Part shown: piece by piece, positions 28,593 to 37,898 of the stretch
How positions within the stretch are numbered: position 1 is the first letter of the stretch
Layout: each line of letters opens with the position of its first letter
Source: Actinomarinicola tropica
GTDB lineage: Bacteria > Actinomycetota > Acidimicrobiia > Acidimicrobiales > SKKL01
NCBI RefSeq assembly: GCF_009650215.1
Contig: NZ_CP045851.1
Span: 3,561,001-3,625,000, forward strand
Reading direction: 5' to 3'
Length of the DNA: 64,000 nucleotides
Notes under the pieces: generated by a model
What the model was told of the DNA's origin: nothing
Databases searched by the model: none
Seen by the model: the letters and a program-made list of their open reading frames with translations, nothing else
Made by a program: the position numbers and the translations under genes

Positions 28593-30386
28593 TCACTCGG
28601 CCAGGCTCTCGTCGGGTCCCGGCTCCGGCACCACCACGTCCGGGGTCGGGACCCGCAGGCCGATCACCCACACCGCCGACTCGTCGACCGATCCGCTGAC
28701 GACGGTCGGCCGGCCGTTCTTGGCGCTGAGCAGCGGGAAGAAGGTGCCCCGGTCGGGATCGAAGTCCTCGCGCCGGACCATCTCCACCGTGACGCCCGAC
28801 GCGACGAGGGCCTTCAGGTCGTTGCCCACCAGGCCCTGACCGAGCTCGCGCCGGTCGTGGCCGCCAGCACCGCCGTGGCTCTCGGAGCGCTCCTCCGAGC
28901 TGCGGGGCATGCCGTAGACGTTGGCCCGGCCGAGCAGGTGGTTGAACCGCTCGCTGCCGAACTCGTTGAGCTCCTCCCGCTCCGAGACCGCCAGCGCCAG
29001 CTTGATGCCGAGGGCCTCGACGGTCTCCTCCAGGTCCTTGTGGGCCAGGCGGCCGTTGTAGACGAGGAGGTCGGCCCGCTGGGCGTCGGCGATCTCCTCC
29101 TCGTCGGTCGAGATGACGAGGACGCCGACGTCCGCCTGCTGGAGGCAACGGCCCAGCTGGACCACCCACGGGGGCGCGCCGATGAGCGCCACGCCCGTCG
29201 GCTCGGGGACGTTGACGCGGAGGCGGCGGGACAGCGGACCGGCACCGAGCCCGTAGACGACGACCGACCCGGCGACGACGACGAACGTGAGCGCCGACAG
29301 GTCGGTGCCGCCGGCGATGCCCGCCTCCTCGAGCTTGAGGCCGAACAGCGCCGACACCGAGGCGGCGACGATGCCGCGCGGCGCCAAACCGGCGAGGTAG
29401 AGCCGTTCGTTGCGGGACAGGCGGGACCGCCACGTCGACGCGGCGACGGCCAGCGGCCGGGCGAGGATGACGAGCACCGCCAGCACCCCCAGCCCAGGGA
29501 GCAGGTTGTCCTGGAGGTCGGCCGCCTCGACCCGAGCCCCGAGGACCACGAAGATGCCGCCGATCAGCAGGACGCCGAGGCTCTCCTGGAACTCGATCAC
29601 GTGGCGCACCGGCGCTCGGCGCTGGTTGGCGAGCGTGATGCCGAGCACGGTGGTGGCGAAGAGCCCAGCCTCCTCGCGGAAGTGGTTGGCGAGCGCGAAC
29701 ACCGCGAGGGCCACGGCGATGATCACGGCGTTCTGCATGTGATCCGAGACCATGCGGTGCCCGAGGAACCAGGCCAGGCCGATGCCGGCGAGCAGGCCGA
29801 GCCCGCTGCCGACGACGGCGGTGGTGAGCACAGCCTGGGTGATCTCGACGGCGCCGTCCCCGGCGACCACGACGACCTCGAGCGCGACGATGGCCAGCGT
29901 GGCGCCGACGGCGTCGATCCAGATGCCCTCCCAGCGCAGCACGCGGGCGACGCGGGGCCGGAGCCGCTGCTGGCGGAGAAGGGGGATGATGACCGTCGGG
30001 CCGGTGACGGTCATGATCGCCCCGAAGACGATCGACGCCCCCCACGGGAGCCCGCCGACCGTGTGGGCGGCGACCGCAGCGATGATGCCGGTGATCACGA
30101 CCCCGACGCTGAGCAACCGGAAGAGCACGCCGCGCCACGACCCGAGCTCGGAGCGGTGCAGGCCGATGCCGCCCTCGAAGAGGAGGAGCCCGACGCCCAT
30201 CGAGACGACGGGGAAGAGGAGGTCGCCGAGCAGCTCGTCGGGGTCGAGGAGGCCGAACAGCGGCCCGGCGGCCAGGCCGACGCCGAGCAGCAGGAGGATC
30301 GACGGGATCCGCAGGCGCGTCGCGACCCACTGGGCGGCGACGCCGAGGCCGACGACGGCGGCGATGGCGGCTGAGGGTTCGTCCAT
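28593..30386 (-). CDS. Cation:proton antiporter (CPA1) with TrkA-N-like domain
   Basis: A 597-residue protein. The first about 395 residues form a dozen hydrophobic segments of the Na+/H+ exchanger fold, with FEGGIGL, the TGPTVI motif and the conserved LAPRGIVAA region. The cytoplasmic end has a TrkA-N/RCK-like segment beginning GVALIGAPPWVVQLGRCL, with ISTDEEE as the acidic end of beta-2, so nucleotide binding may gate transport. The stop faces that of the ABC permease with one base between. Confidence 0.88.
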   Translation of the reverse strand: MDEPSAAIAAVVGLGVAAQWVATRLRIPSILLLLGVGLAAGPLFGLLDPDELLGDLLFPVVSMGVGLLLFEGGIGLHRSELGSWRGVLFRLLSVGVVITGIIAAVAAHTVGGLPWGASIVFGAIMTVTGPTVIIPLLRQQRLRPRVARVLRWEGIWIDAVGATLAIVALEVVVVAGDGAVEITQAVLTTAVVGSGLGLLAGIGLAWFLGHRMVSDHMQNAVIIAVALAVFALANHFREEAGLFATTVLGITLANQRRAPVRHVIEFQESLGVLLIGGIFVVLGARVEAADLQDNLLPGLGVLAVLVILARPLAVAASTWRSRLSRNERLYLAGLAPRGIVAASVSALFGLKLEEAGIAGGTDLSALTFVVVAGSVVVYGLGAGPLSRRLRVNVPEPTGVALIGAPPWVVQLGRCLQQADVGVLVISTDEEEIADAQRADLLVYNGRLAHKDLEETVEALGIKLALAVSEREELNEFGSERFNHLLGRANVYGMPRSSEERSESHGGAGGHDRRELGQGLVGNDLKALVASGVTVEMVRREDFDPDRGTFFPLLSAKNGRPTVVSGSVDESAVWVIGLRVPTPDVVVPEPGPDESLAE

Positions 30387-30460
30387 GTGCTCCGTCGACT
30401 CCGCTCCGGGGTTCCGGAAAGGCTACGGCGGCGACGGCCCGCATCGGCGCGAGGGGTGGC

Positions 30461-30784
30461 TCAGCCCCAGATCGATGCCATGTCGGTCAGCTGCACCTTG
30501 GTGTGGGACCCCTGCACGCCGAGCGCCGCCAGCAGGTCGGCGGTGCGCTCGAGGGCCCGGGCGCTCACCTCGGCCTCGTTCTCGGCGGGGTCGCCGTCGG
30601 CACGCATCTCGAAGCGGGCGTTGAAGGCGTAGAGGTGCTGGTCGTAGGTGAGGGTGCCGTCCCGGGTGAACGCCGAGCGGAAGATGTCGTGCTCGGGTGC
30701 CGCCGCCCGGAGACGCTCTCGGGCTGCGTCGTCGAGGCCGTCGAACCGGCCGCGCACGACGACGCGGTACAGGTGCAGTGCCAT
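30461..30784 (-). CDS. DUF6204 family protein
   Basis: A 107-residue single-domain protein with YRVVVRGRFDGLDDAARERL at the start and FNARFEMRADGD in the middle, a pattern seen in the uncharacterised DUF6204 family of actinobacteria. The length is typical. No catalytic residues are evident. It is divergent from the MerR gene. Confidence 0.7.
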   Translation of the reverse strand: MALHLYRVVVRGRFDGLDDAARERLRAAAPEHDIFRSAFTRDGTLTYDQHLYAFNARFEMRADGDPAENEAEVSARALERTADLLAALGVQGSHTKVQLTDMASIWG

Positions 30785-30859
30785 CCCCGGTGTCTACCGG
30801 AGGCGGCGCCGCACGCCGGCCGGGTTTCGGGACCAGCCGCCGGGCTACGGTCCGCGACC

Positions 30860-31339
30860 ATGGCGGATCGACGTGGGCGGTTGACGATCGGCGAGCTCGC
30901 TGCGGTGAGCGGCATCCCGACAACGAGCCTGCGCTTCTACGAGCGCCGGGGTCTGCTGCCCGCACCGGAGCGGGTGGGCGGCAAGCGCCGGTACGACCCG
31001 ACGATCGTCATGCGGCTGATGGTCATCCGCTTCTGCCGGGTCGCGGGCCTGCCGCTCGACGAGATCGCCCAGGTGCTCGACGACGAGTCGCCGGGCCGGG
31101 CCGCGACCAAGGACATCGCCGAGCGGCGCATCGCCGAGATCGACCGCCACGTCGCCGAGCTCCAGCTGGCCCGCCGGATGATGGTGGCGGCCCACGCGTG
31201 CACGTGCCCCTCGGTGGAGGTGTGCGGTTGCGGCGCCATGGCGCCGGTGATCGAGGAGGTGCGGGCCCTCAGGTCGTCGGGAACGGCACCTGGAACCACC
31301 ACGGACGGTCGTCCAGCTCCACCGCGACGACCCACTTGA
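30860..31339 (+). CDS. MerR family transcriptional regulator
   Basis: A 159-residue regulator with the MerR head LTIGELAAVSGIPTTSLRFYERRGLLP and a dimerisation helix. The C-terminal part has HACTCPSVEVCGCG, a four-Cys cluster that could bind a metal or an Fe-S cluster, as in SoxR or metal-sensing MerR members. It is not the usual SoxR spacing. The last 71 bases overlap the 3' end of the convergent Moco gene, so the two transcripts are antisense there. Confidence 0.85.
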   Translation: MADRRGRLTIGELAAVSGIPTTSLRFYERRGLLPAPERVGGKRRYDPTIVMRLMVIRFCRVAGLPLDEIAQVLDDESPGRAATKDIAERRIAEIDRHVAELQLARRMMVAAHACTCPSVEVCGCGAMAPVIEEVRALRSSGTAPGTTTDGRPAPPRRPT

Positions 31340-32309
31340 TCCACCACGGTCCGCGCCGTGACGGTGCCACCAGTCGCACCGGCGCCCCGTGCCCTCGCCG
31401 GAGGGGCTCGCCGCCGTACCCGACGGCGAGGTAGGTGGACGCCGCGTCACGGGCCGGGACCAGGCGTTCGTAGCCGGTGACCGATCGGACGCGGATGCTC
31501 CGCGCGCCGGCAGCATCGATGAGCTCGGAGAGCGGCACGGCGTCCCAGGACTGCTCGCTCCACCACCCACCGGTGCAGTCGAGCCGGCCGGCGACCGGCC
31601 GGGCCACAGCCACCAGGTCGGCGACGGCGACGTCCCGACCGGCGATCACCAGCGGCCAGGTGGCGGGGTCGACGTCGTCGGGCGACTCGTCGTCGATCCA
31701 CGACACGGTCGGCATCCGGGCGGGGTCGAACGAGCCGATCTCGTGCGAGCCGGTGAAGCGGCGATCGGCCCCGGCCACGCCGAGGGCCCGTTCGGCGACC
31801 TCGACCGTGCCGGCGAGGACGGCGGCGGCGCCCACCGCAGCGCCGCCGCCGAGGAGCAGCCGTCGATCGAGGTCGACGGCGCGTGGACGCGACGGGCGCG
31901 ACGTCACGTGCCAGACGAGCAGGGGCACGAGGCAGAAGGCGAGCAGGAAGTGCGTCCACAGCGCGCTCCAGTAGCCGACGCCCCACCACGACCCCGTCGA
32001 GTGCAGGAGGCCGAGGACGACGACGGCGAGGACCCCGACGCCGAAGGCGACCGACAACCAGCGGCTGAGCCGTCCGCGCCGCATGCCCGGGCGCACCGAC
32101 CGTCGGTACTTGCTGCCGGCGAGCACGAGGAGCGTGAGGCCGGCGACGGCGTGGGCGAAGGTCCACCACCGGCTCCACCCCGTGCCGACGGCCCACGAGG
32201 TGAGGCCCGTGGCGATCGCCGTGACGATCGCCACCTCGAGCAGCAGGTTGACCTGCCGCGCCCCCAGCTGCCGCCAGGGGAGGGTTCCGACACGAGCTCG
32301 TTCCGCCAT
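31269..32309 (-). CDS. Membrane protein with sulfite-oxidase-type molybdopterin domain
   Basis: A 346-residue protein. The N-terminal half has about five hydrophobic segments with His residues (FAHAVAGL, WTHFLLAF, VWHVTSRP) that might hold heme, like cytochrome b561-type anchors. The C-terminal half is an oxidoreductase molybdopterin-binding domain with LDCTGGWWSEQSWDAVPLS; the Cys is the Moco ligand position. It probably transfers electrons between an exported Moco centre and the membrane. The substrate is unknown. The ATG at 32309 precedes the first membrane segments. Confidence 0.82.
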   Translation of the reverse strand: MAERARVGTLPWRQLGARQVNLLLEVAIVTAIATGLTSWAVGTGWSRWWTFAHAVAGLTLLVLAGSKYRRSVRPGMRRGRLSRWLSVAFGVGVLAVVVLGLLHSTGSWWGVGYWSALWTHFLLAFCLVPLLVWHVTSRPSRPRAVDLDRRLLLGGGAAVGAAAVLAGTVEVAERALGVAGADRRFTGSHEIGSFDPARMPTVSWIDDESPDDVDPATWPLVIAGRDVAVADLVAVARPVAGRLDCTGGWWSEQSWDAVPLSELIDAAGARSIRVRSVTGYERLVPARDAASTYLAVGYGGEPLRRGHGAPVRLVAPSRRGPWWIKWVVAVELDDRPWWFQVPFPTT

Positions 32310-32590
32310 GCGCGGGACGGTACGACGTGGAGTCGACTCCAGGTCAAGGGCCCTCGTGGGTGGTTCGCGCCGGGAGGACCTGTAGGGTGCCCCCGTCGCT
32401 CCGACCCGTCGGGGCGCCGGCGCCGGCCCTCGAGGCCGGCGGGTCACGGCAGGGAGCACCCGGTCGAGGCCACCCTCCCCCTTCGCCTGCGATGCGACGG
32501 CTCCGTGCCGGTGGGGAGATCGCCGCTGGGAACCTTCGCACCCGCACGTACCCGCCCGCCCCTGCGGGCACCGAACATCGGAGCACCACC

Positions 32591-33997
32591 CTGTCTGCTG
32601 CACCTCTCGCCGACGCGCCCGTCGCGGCCGGCACCACTGCATCGACCACGTTCGCCGACCTCGGCGTCCCCTCCGCCGTCGTCCGCAACCTGGCCGACCG
32701 CGGCATCACCTCGGCGTTCCCCATCCAGGTCGCCACCCTCCCCGACGCCCTCGCCGGCCGCGACGTCTGCGGCAAGGCCCCCACCGGGTCGGGCAAGACG
32801 ATCGCCTTCGGCATCCCGCTCGTCACCGGGCTCGGGAAGGCCCGCCCGCGCCGACCCCGGGGGCTCGTCCTCGTGCCCACCCGCGAGCTCGCCACCCAGG
32901 TCCACGAGGAGATCCGCGCCCTCGCCGGTCCCGGCGGCGCCACCAGCGCCACGTTCTTCGGCGGCGTGGGCTTCGGCTCGCAGATCAAGGCCCTGCACCG
33001 TGGCATCGACATCGCCGTCGCGTGCCCCGGCCGGCTCGCCGACCTCATCCAACAGGGCGAGATGAACCTTTCCGAGGTCCGCATGGTCGTCCTCGACGAG
33101 GCCGACCGCATGGCCGACATGGGCTTCCTGCCCGAGGTGAAGCGCATCCTCGACCGCACCCCGGACGACCGCCAGACCCTTCTGTTCTCGGCGACCCTCG
33201 ACGGCGACGTCGACGTCCTCATCCGGCGCTACCAGAAGGACCCGGTGCGCCACGAGCACGTCGTCGAGGACGACCGCCCGCAGAACCGCCACGAGTTCTG
33301 GGCCGTCGAGCGCGACCAGCGCCTCGCCACCACCGCACGCCTCACCAAGGCCGAGTGGCCCGCGGTCGTGTTCGTGCGCACCAAGCGGGGCGCCGACCGC
33401 GTCGCCAAGCAGCTCACCCGGGAGGGCGTGGCCGCCGCCGCGATCCACGGCGACCGGTCCCAGGGCCAGCGCGAGCGGGCCCTGGCCGCGTTCACGTCCG
33501 GTCGGGTCCAGGCCCTGGTCGCGACCGACGTCGCCGCCCGTGGCATCCACGTCGACGGCGTCGCCTGTGTCGTCCACTACGACATGCCGCCCGACCACAA
33601 GGACTTCGTCCACCGCTCGGGCCGCACCGGCCGGGCCGGCGCCACCGGCCTCGTCGTGTCCCTCGTCCCCGGGGACCAGGTGCGCGACGTGAAGAAGATG
33701 CAGAAGGTGCTCGACATGCCCGTGGGCGTGCACCCCTCCGGGGTCGACCAGATCGGTCCGGAGCGCACCCCGCCGCCGGTCGCACCCGGCCCGGCGCTCG
33801 ACGGCCCGTCCACCGGCGGTCGCCGTCGACCCCAGGGCGGCGGACGCTCCCGCAACCAGGCCGGCGGCGGATCGCGCAACGGCCAGGGCCGCAACCGCTC
33901 CGGCGGTGGTGGCGGCCGGGGCCGGAAGCCCGCCGGCGCCCGCTCCGGTGGCGGCAACGGCCGCTCGGCCAGCGGCCGCGGTCGCGGCGGCCGCTGA
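32591..33997 (+). CDS. DEAD-box RNA helicase
   Basis: An ATP-dependent RNA helicase core of about 370 residues: Q-motif region TSAFPIQV, motif I APTGSGKT, Ia PTRELA, motif II VLDEADRM, motif III SAT, and motif VI HRSGRTGRAG. A glycine/arginine-rich tail (RGG-like) follows, suited to RNA binding. No ATG fits near the domain start. The best candidate is CTG at 32591, 7 bases after GGAG, followed by SAAPLADAP; upstream in-frame ATGs at 32492 and 32327 would add Pro-rich unrelated sequence. The 281-base gap before it holds a GC-rich hairpin at 32422-32440, so a regulated leader is possible. Confidence 0.88.
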   Translation: MSAAPLADAPVAAGTTASTTFADLGVPSAVVRNLADRGITSAFPIQVATLPDALAGRDVCGKAPTGSGKTIAFGIPLVTGLGKARPRRPRGLVLVPTRELATQVHEEIRALAGPGGATSATFFGGVGFGSQIKALHRGIDIAVACPGRLADLIQQGEMNLSEVRMVVLDEADRMADMGFLPEVKRILDRTPDDRQTLLFSATLDGDVDVLIRRYQKDPVRHEHVVEDDRPQNRHEFWAVERDQRLATTARLTKAEWPAVVFVRTKRGADRVAKQLTREGVAAAAIHGDRSQGQRERALAAFTSGRVQALVATDVAARGIHVDGVACVVHYDMPPDHKDFVHRSGRTGRAGATGLVVSLVPGDQVRDVKKMQKVLDMPVGVHPSGVDQIGPERTPPPVAPGPALDGPSTGGRRRPQGGGRSRNQAGGGSRNGQGRNRSGGGGGRGRKPAGARSGGGNGRSASGRGRGGR

Positions 33998-34009
33998 CGT
34001 CCGAGGGGT

Positions 34010-35344
34010 CTAGCGGCCGGAGGCGGCGAGCTCGGACATCGTGCCCGCCGCGCCCGACAGCGAGCCGGCCAGCGTCGTGAGCTCGTGGACCTGGGCGGCC
34101 AGGACCTCGCCGGCCGCGGCCTCCTCGCCGGCGACCGCGACGACCTCGGCCTGGACGGTCTGGATGCCATCGACGGCGGCCTCGACCTGATCGAGCACCT
34201 CGGCGGTCGTCGTGGTCCCCTGACGGATCGCGACCAGCGTCTCCCGGATCCGATCGACCGCGTCGGCGGACTGCGCCGCCAGGTTGCGGACCTCGTCGGC
34301 GACGACGGCGAAGCCGCGCCCCGCCTCACCGGCACGGGAGGCCTCGATCGTTGCGTTGAGCGCCAGCAGCTTGGTGCGCTCGGCGATCTCGGAGATCAGG
34401 ACGATCAGCGACTCCACCTCACCGGAGCGCTGCTCCAGGTCGCCCATCGTCGCGACACCGCTGCCGACCCGTTCCCGGGTCTCCTCGCCGGCGCGCGATG
34501 CGTCGACCGCGCGCCGAGAGAGCTCACCGACCCGCTGGGACGACGCCTCCTGGGTCTCCCTGACGACGCCGGCCACCTCGCCGACCCGACCGGACACGTC
34601 CACGAGCCGCGCCGCCTCGCGCGCCAGCTCGGCGCCGAACCGCTCGGCGTCCTCCAGGCGCCGCCGGCGCTCGGCCTCGACCTGCTCGAGCGCCGCGACG
34701 GTCGCCCGGCTCGCGTCCTCGAGCACCTTCCAGAGCGCCAGCAAGCCGACGACGGTCACCAGCACCGCCCCGGCGTGGATCAACGCCCAGAGCAGCGGCT
34801 TGTGCTGCGCGGCATGGTGGTTGAACGCCCCCTCGGGATCGAGGACGCTGACGCCGACGTGGTGGACCACCACGAAGCCGACGGAGGCGACCAGCGGGCG
34901 CCAGTCCTGGTAGAGCGCCACGAAGGGGAGCATGGCGAAGATGTGCAGGTGCGCCTCGATCGTCCCGCCCGAGAGGTAGATGAGCACCGCCGACGCCGCG
35001 AACAGCGCCACCGAGGCGAGCACCGCCCGAGCCCTGATGCTCTGCGTGACGGTCGCCCCGAGCGCCACGACGGCGACGGCGCCGATCGTGCCGAGCTCGG
35101 CCTGACCGAGGCCCGTGGTCAGGAGGGCGACGGCGACGAGGAACGGCACCTGCAGCCATGCGGTGACGAGCACGATGCGGTGCCTGACCGCGAAGGTGTC
35201 GGGGTCGAGCTGCTGGGCCTGAGGCATCCAGTCGAGGACCGTCTGGACCGGGCCGCGCCGTGGGGCACTCGGCCGCGCCGGCTGGGGCGGGACGTCGCCG
35301 GGCGACGATGCAGGGGAGATCGGCCGTTCGGCGAGCAGGGTCAC
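34010..35344 (-). CDS. Methyl-accepting chemotaxis-type receptor with membrane sensor
   Basis: A 444-residue protein. About six hydrophobic helices lie between residues 55 and 205, including [21 protein letters not shown] and VVHHVGVSV with conserved His residues, a membrane sensor region also seen in other bacterial signalling proteins. No HAMP domain is obvious. The cytoplasmic half is a coiled-coil signalling domain with the receptor tip around [21 protein letters not shown] and [13 protein letters not shown]. No other chemotaxis genes are in the window. It may sense a membrane-borne or redox signal. Confidence 0.85.
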   Translation of the reverse strand: MTLLAERPISPASSPGDVPPQPARPSAPRRGPVQTVLDWMPQAQQLDPDTFAVRHRIVLVTAWLQVPFLVAVALLTTGLGQAELGTIGAVAVVALGATVTQSIRARAVLASVALFAASAVLIYLSGGTIEAHLHIFAMLPFVALYQDWRPLVASVGFVVVHHVGVSVLDPEGAFNHHAAQHKPLLWALIHAGAVLVTVVGLLALWKVLEDASRATVAALEQVEAERRRRLEDAERFGAELAREAARLVDVSGRVGEVAGVVRETQEASSQRVGELSRRAVDASRAGEETRERVGSGVATMGDLEQRSGEVESLIVLISEIAERTKLLALNATIEASRAGEAGRGFAVVADEVRNLAAQSADAVDRIRETLVAIRQGTTTTAEVLDQVEAAVDGIQTVQAEVVAVAGEEAAAGEVLAAQVHELTTLAGSLSGAAGTMSELAASGR

Positions 35345-35466
35345 GGCCGTTCGTTCGGCCGCTCACCCCCGCGGATGAGGCCGGACGCGAACTTCGGCGG
35401 CACCGACCCCCACGAGAGGAGCCGGTGCCGCCGAGGTCGGTGGCAGGTGAGCGGAGCGGAGACCGC

Positions 35467-35820
<354 letters not shown>

Positions 35821-37164
35821 TCAGTGCCCGACGGCGCTCGAGCCGGCGAGGATGTCGGGGCCGTAGCCGGGCGCTCCGTGCTCGAGGACGTCGAGCCCGG
35901 CGATCTCCTCCTCGGCCTCCACACGGAGGCCCACGGTGGCCTTGATGGCCATGAAGAGCGCACCGGCGGTCACGGTGACGAAGACGAACACGGCCACCAC
36001 GCCGATGAGCTGGGTGACGAGCAGGTCGGCACCGTCGCCGTAGAGGAGGCCTCCGTCGGTGGCGAGGAGGCCGACGGCCAGGGTGCCCCAGGCGCCGCAG
36101 ACGCCGTGCACCGAGATGGCGCCGACGGGATCGTCGACCCGGACCCGGTCGAAGAAGAGCACCGAGCCGACCACGAGGGCGCCGGCGACGACACCGGTGA
36201 TGATGGCACCCCAGTTGGACAGGTCGCCGGTGCCGGCGGTGATGCCGACCAGGCCGGCGAGCACGCCGTTGCCGGCCATCGCCACGTCCGGCTTCCCGGA
36301 CACCAGCCAGATGGTGATCATGGCGACGACGCCACCGGCCGCAGCCGAGAGCACGGTGGTGACCGCGACGGCCCCGACGGCGGGGTCAGCGGCGAGCACC
36401 GACCCGGGGTTGAAGCCGAACCAGCCGACCGTGAGGATGAACACGCCGACGATGGCGAACGGGATGGAGTGGCCCGGGATGGCCCGGGGCTTGCCGTCCT
36501 CGCCGTACTTGCCGATGCGGGGGCCGAGGATGATCGCACCCATCAGGGCGGCCCAGCCGCCGACGGAGTGGACGATCGTCGAACCGGCGAAGTCGGTGAA
36601 CGGCGTGGCCCGCTGGGCGAGCCAGCCGCCGCCCCAGGTCCAGTGGACGACGATCGGGTAGATGACCGCCGTGAGCACGAAGCTGTAGATGAAGTAGCTC
36701 TTGAACTTCGTGCGCTCGGCCATCGCTCCGGACACGATCGTGGCCGCCGTCGCCGCGAACGCCACCTGGAAGATGAACGACGTCGACAGGGTCAGGGTCC
36801 CGAAGTAGCCCTCGGTGAAGGTGTTCGGGTTGAGGAAGAAGCCCTCGGTCCCGATGAAGTCGTTGCCCGGCCCGTAGGCGAAGGCGAACCCGACGGCACC
36901 GAACGCCAGCACGCCGGCGCAGAAGTCCATCAGGTTCTTCATCATGATGTTGGAGACGTTCTTGGCCCGGGTGAGCCCTGCCTCCACGAGGGCGAAGCCC
37001 GCCTGCATGAAGATGACGAGCACCGCCGCCACCAGGATCCAGACGTTGTCCAACGCCACCTGGACGCTGTCGGCGGTGAGCTCGTCCTGAGCCAGCGCGG
37101 GGGTCGCGGTCAGCAGCGTCGCCGCCCCCACCACCCCCGCTCCTGTGAGCACCTTCTTGCGCAT
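35821..37164 (-). CDS. amtB: Ammonium transporter AmtB
   Basis: A 447-residue channel with an N-terminal signal peptide (ending near ALAQDEL) and 11 membrane segments. The pore landmarks DFCAGVLAFGAVGFAFAYG and FAGSTIVHSVGGWAALMGA are clear; the second holds the first pore His, and CGAWGTLAVGL lies further on. It is followed by glnK and preceded by a winged-helix regulator, and a phased GlnR-like box lies upstream. Confidence 0.96.
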   Translation of the reverse strand: MRKKVLTGAGVVGAATLLTATPALAQDELTADSVQVALDNVWILVAAVLVIFMQAGFALVEAGLTRAKNVSNIMMKNLMDFCAGVLAFGAVGFAFAYGPGNDFIGTEGFFLNPNTFTEGYFGTLTLSTSFIFQVAFAATAATIVSGAMAERTKFKSYFIYSFVLTAVIYPIVVHWTWGGGWLAQRATPFTDFAGSTIVHSVGGWAALMGAIILGPRIGKYGEDGKPRAIPGHSIPFAIVGVFILTVGWFGFNPGSVLAADPAVGAVAVTTVLSAAAGGVVAMITIWLVSGKPDVAMAGNGVLAGLVGITAGTGDLSNWGAIITGVVAGALVVGSVLFFDRVRVDDPVGAISVHGVCGAWGTLAVGLLATDGGLLYGDGADLLVTQLIGVVAVFVFVTVTAGALFMAIKATVGLRVEAEEEIAGLDVLEHGAPGYGPDILAGSSAVGH

Positions 37165-37234
37165 CGTTGTGTCCTCCTCCGACGTCCGACCTGACGGACG
37201 TGTGATCTCGATGTGGGGACCGTAAGGAGGGGCG

Positions 37235-37261
37235 ATTTCGCCGCTGTGTGCGCTGTGTTAC
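37235..37261 (-). promoter_or_regulatory. Candidate GlnR-type box before amtB
   Basis: On the minus strand: GTAAC (37261-37257), 6 bases, CACAC (37250-37246), 6 bases, GAAAT (37239-37235). The exact 11-base phasing matches the GlnR consensus GTnAC-n6-GaAAC. It lies about 70-97 bases upstream of amtB and overlaps the regulator's stop. Confidence 0.5.
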
Positions 37262-37782
37262 GCCTGGCTCACCCTTGCCTGACCCGAATCTGACGCCGCC
37301 TCCAGCACGTAGCCGCGGGAGCGGACGGTGCGGATCACGAGGTCGAGGGGCTCCAGGCGACGGCGCAACCGCAGCACGTGGACGTCGAGCGCGTTGCGAC
37401 CCGGGGCACCGTCCGGCCAGCCGGCGCGTGACAGCGCGTCGCGGCTGACGACGGCGCCCCAGCGGTCGAGCAGCGCGGCGGTGAGGCGGCACTCGACGGG
37501 GGGCAGCGCCACCCAGCTGCCGTTGCAGCGCAGCACCCCGTCGTCGTCGAGCGAGGGGACGTCCGGCACGTGGCCCGTCCCGATCGCTCGCAGCTCGAGG
37601 GCCTGCACGCGGGCTCGGACGTCGGACTCGTCGGCCGGGAGGCGGATCCAGTCCTCGAGCGCGTCGACCGTCGTCGGCGCGGGTGATCCGTCCTCCAGCA
37701 GAAGTAGACGGGGCCGGCCCGACCGACGGAGCTCCTCGCGTCGATCCCGCTCGTCCGGCCACCGCACGAGCACGACATCCAT
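37258..37782 (-). CDS. Orphan winged-helix regulator, GlnR-like
   Basis: A 174-residue protein. The last about 90 residues form an OmpR-type winged helix, with VECRLTAALLDRWGAVVSRDAL and NALDVHVLRLRRRL and RTVRSRGYVL. The N-terminal about 75 residues look like a shortened receiver without a clear phosphorylation Asp, as in the orphan regulator GlnR of actinobacteria. Its place directly before amtB-glnK and the two phased boxes at 37235-37261 and 37805-37831 support control of nitrogen uptake and of itself. Function is inferred. Confidence 0.75.
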   Translation of the reverse strand: MDVVLVRWPDERDRREELRRSGRPRLLLLEDGSPAPTTVDALEDWIRLPADESDVRARVQALELRAIGTGHVPDVPSLDDDGVLRCNGSWVALPPVECRLTAALLDRWGAVVSRDALSRAGWPDGAPGRNALDVHVLRLRRRLEPLDLVIRTVRSRGYVLEAASDSGQARVSQA

Positions 37783-37804
37783 GGCGGCAACGTAAGGAGC
37801 GAGT

Positions 37805-37831
37805 GTTTCTCGACTGTTTCGGCGTGGTGAA
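37805..37831 (-). promoter_or_regulatory. Candidate GlnR-type box before the regulator
   Basis: Minus strand: TTCAC (37831-37827), 6 bases, GAAAC (37820-37816), 6 bases, GAAAC (37809-37805). The 11-base phasing and the GAAAC half-sites match the actinobacterial GlnR box. It lies about 23 bases upstream of the regulator start and also before the divergent Fe-S gene. Confidence 0.5.
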
Positions 37832-37898
37832 CACGGTCCTGCACGTACCGCCCTCGCATTCGGTCCGCGGAAAGGTCAGCGACTACCGTCGGCCGGCG

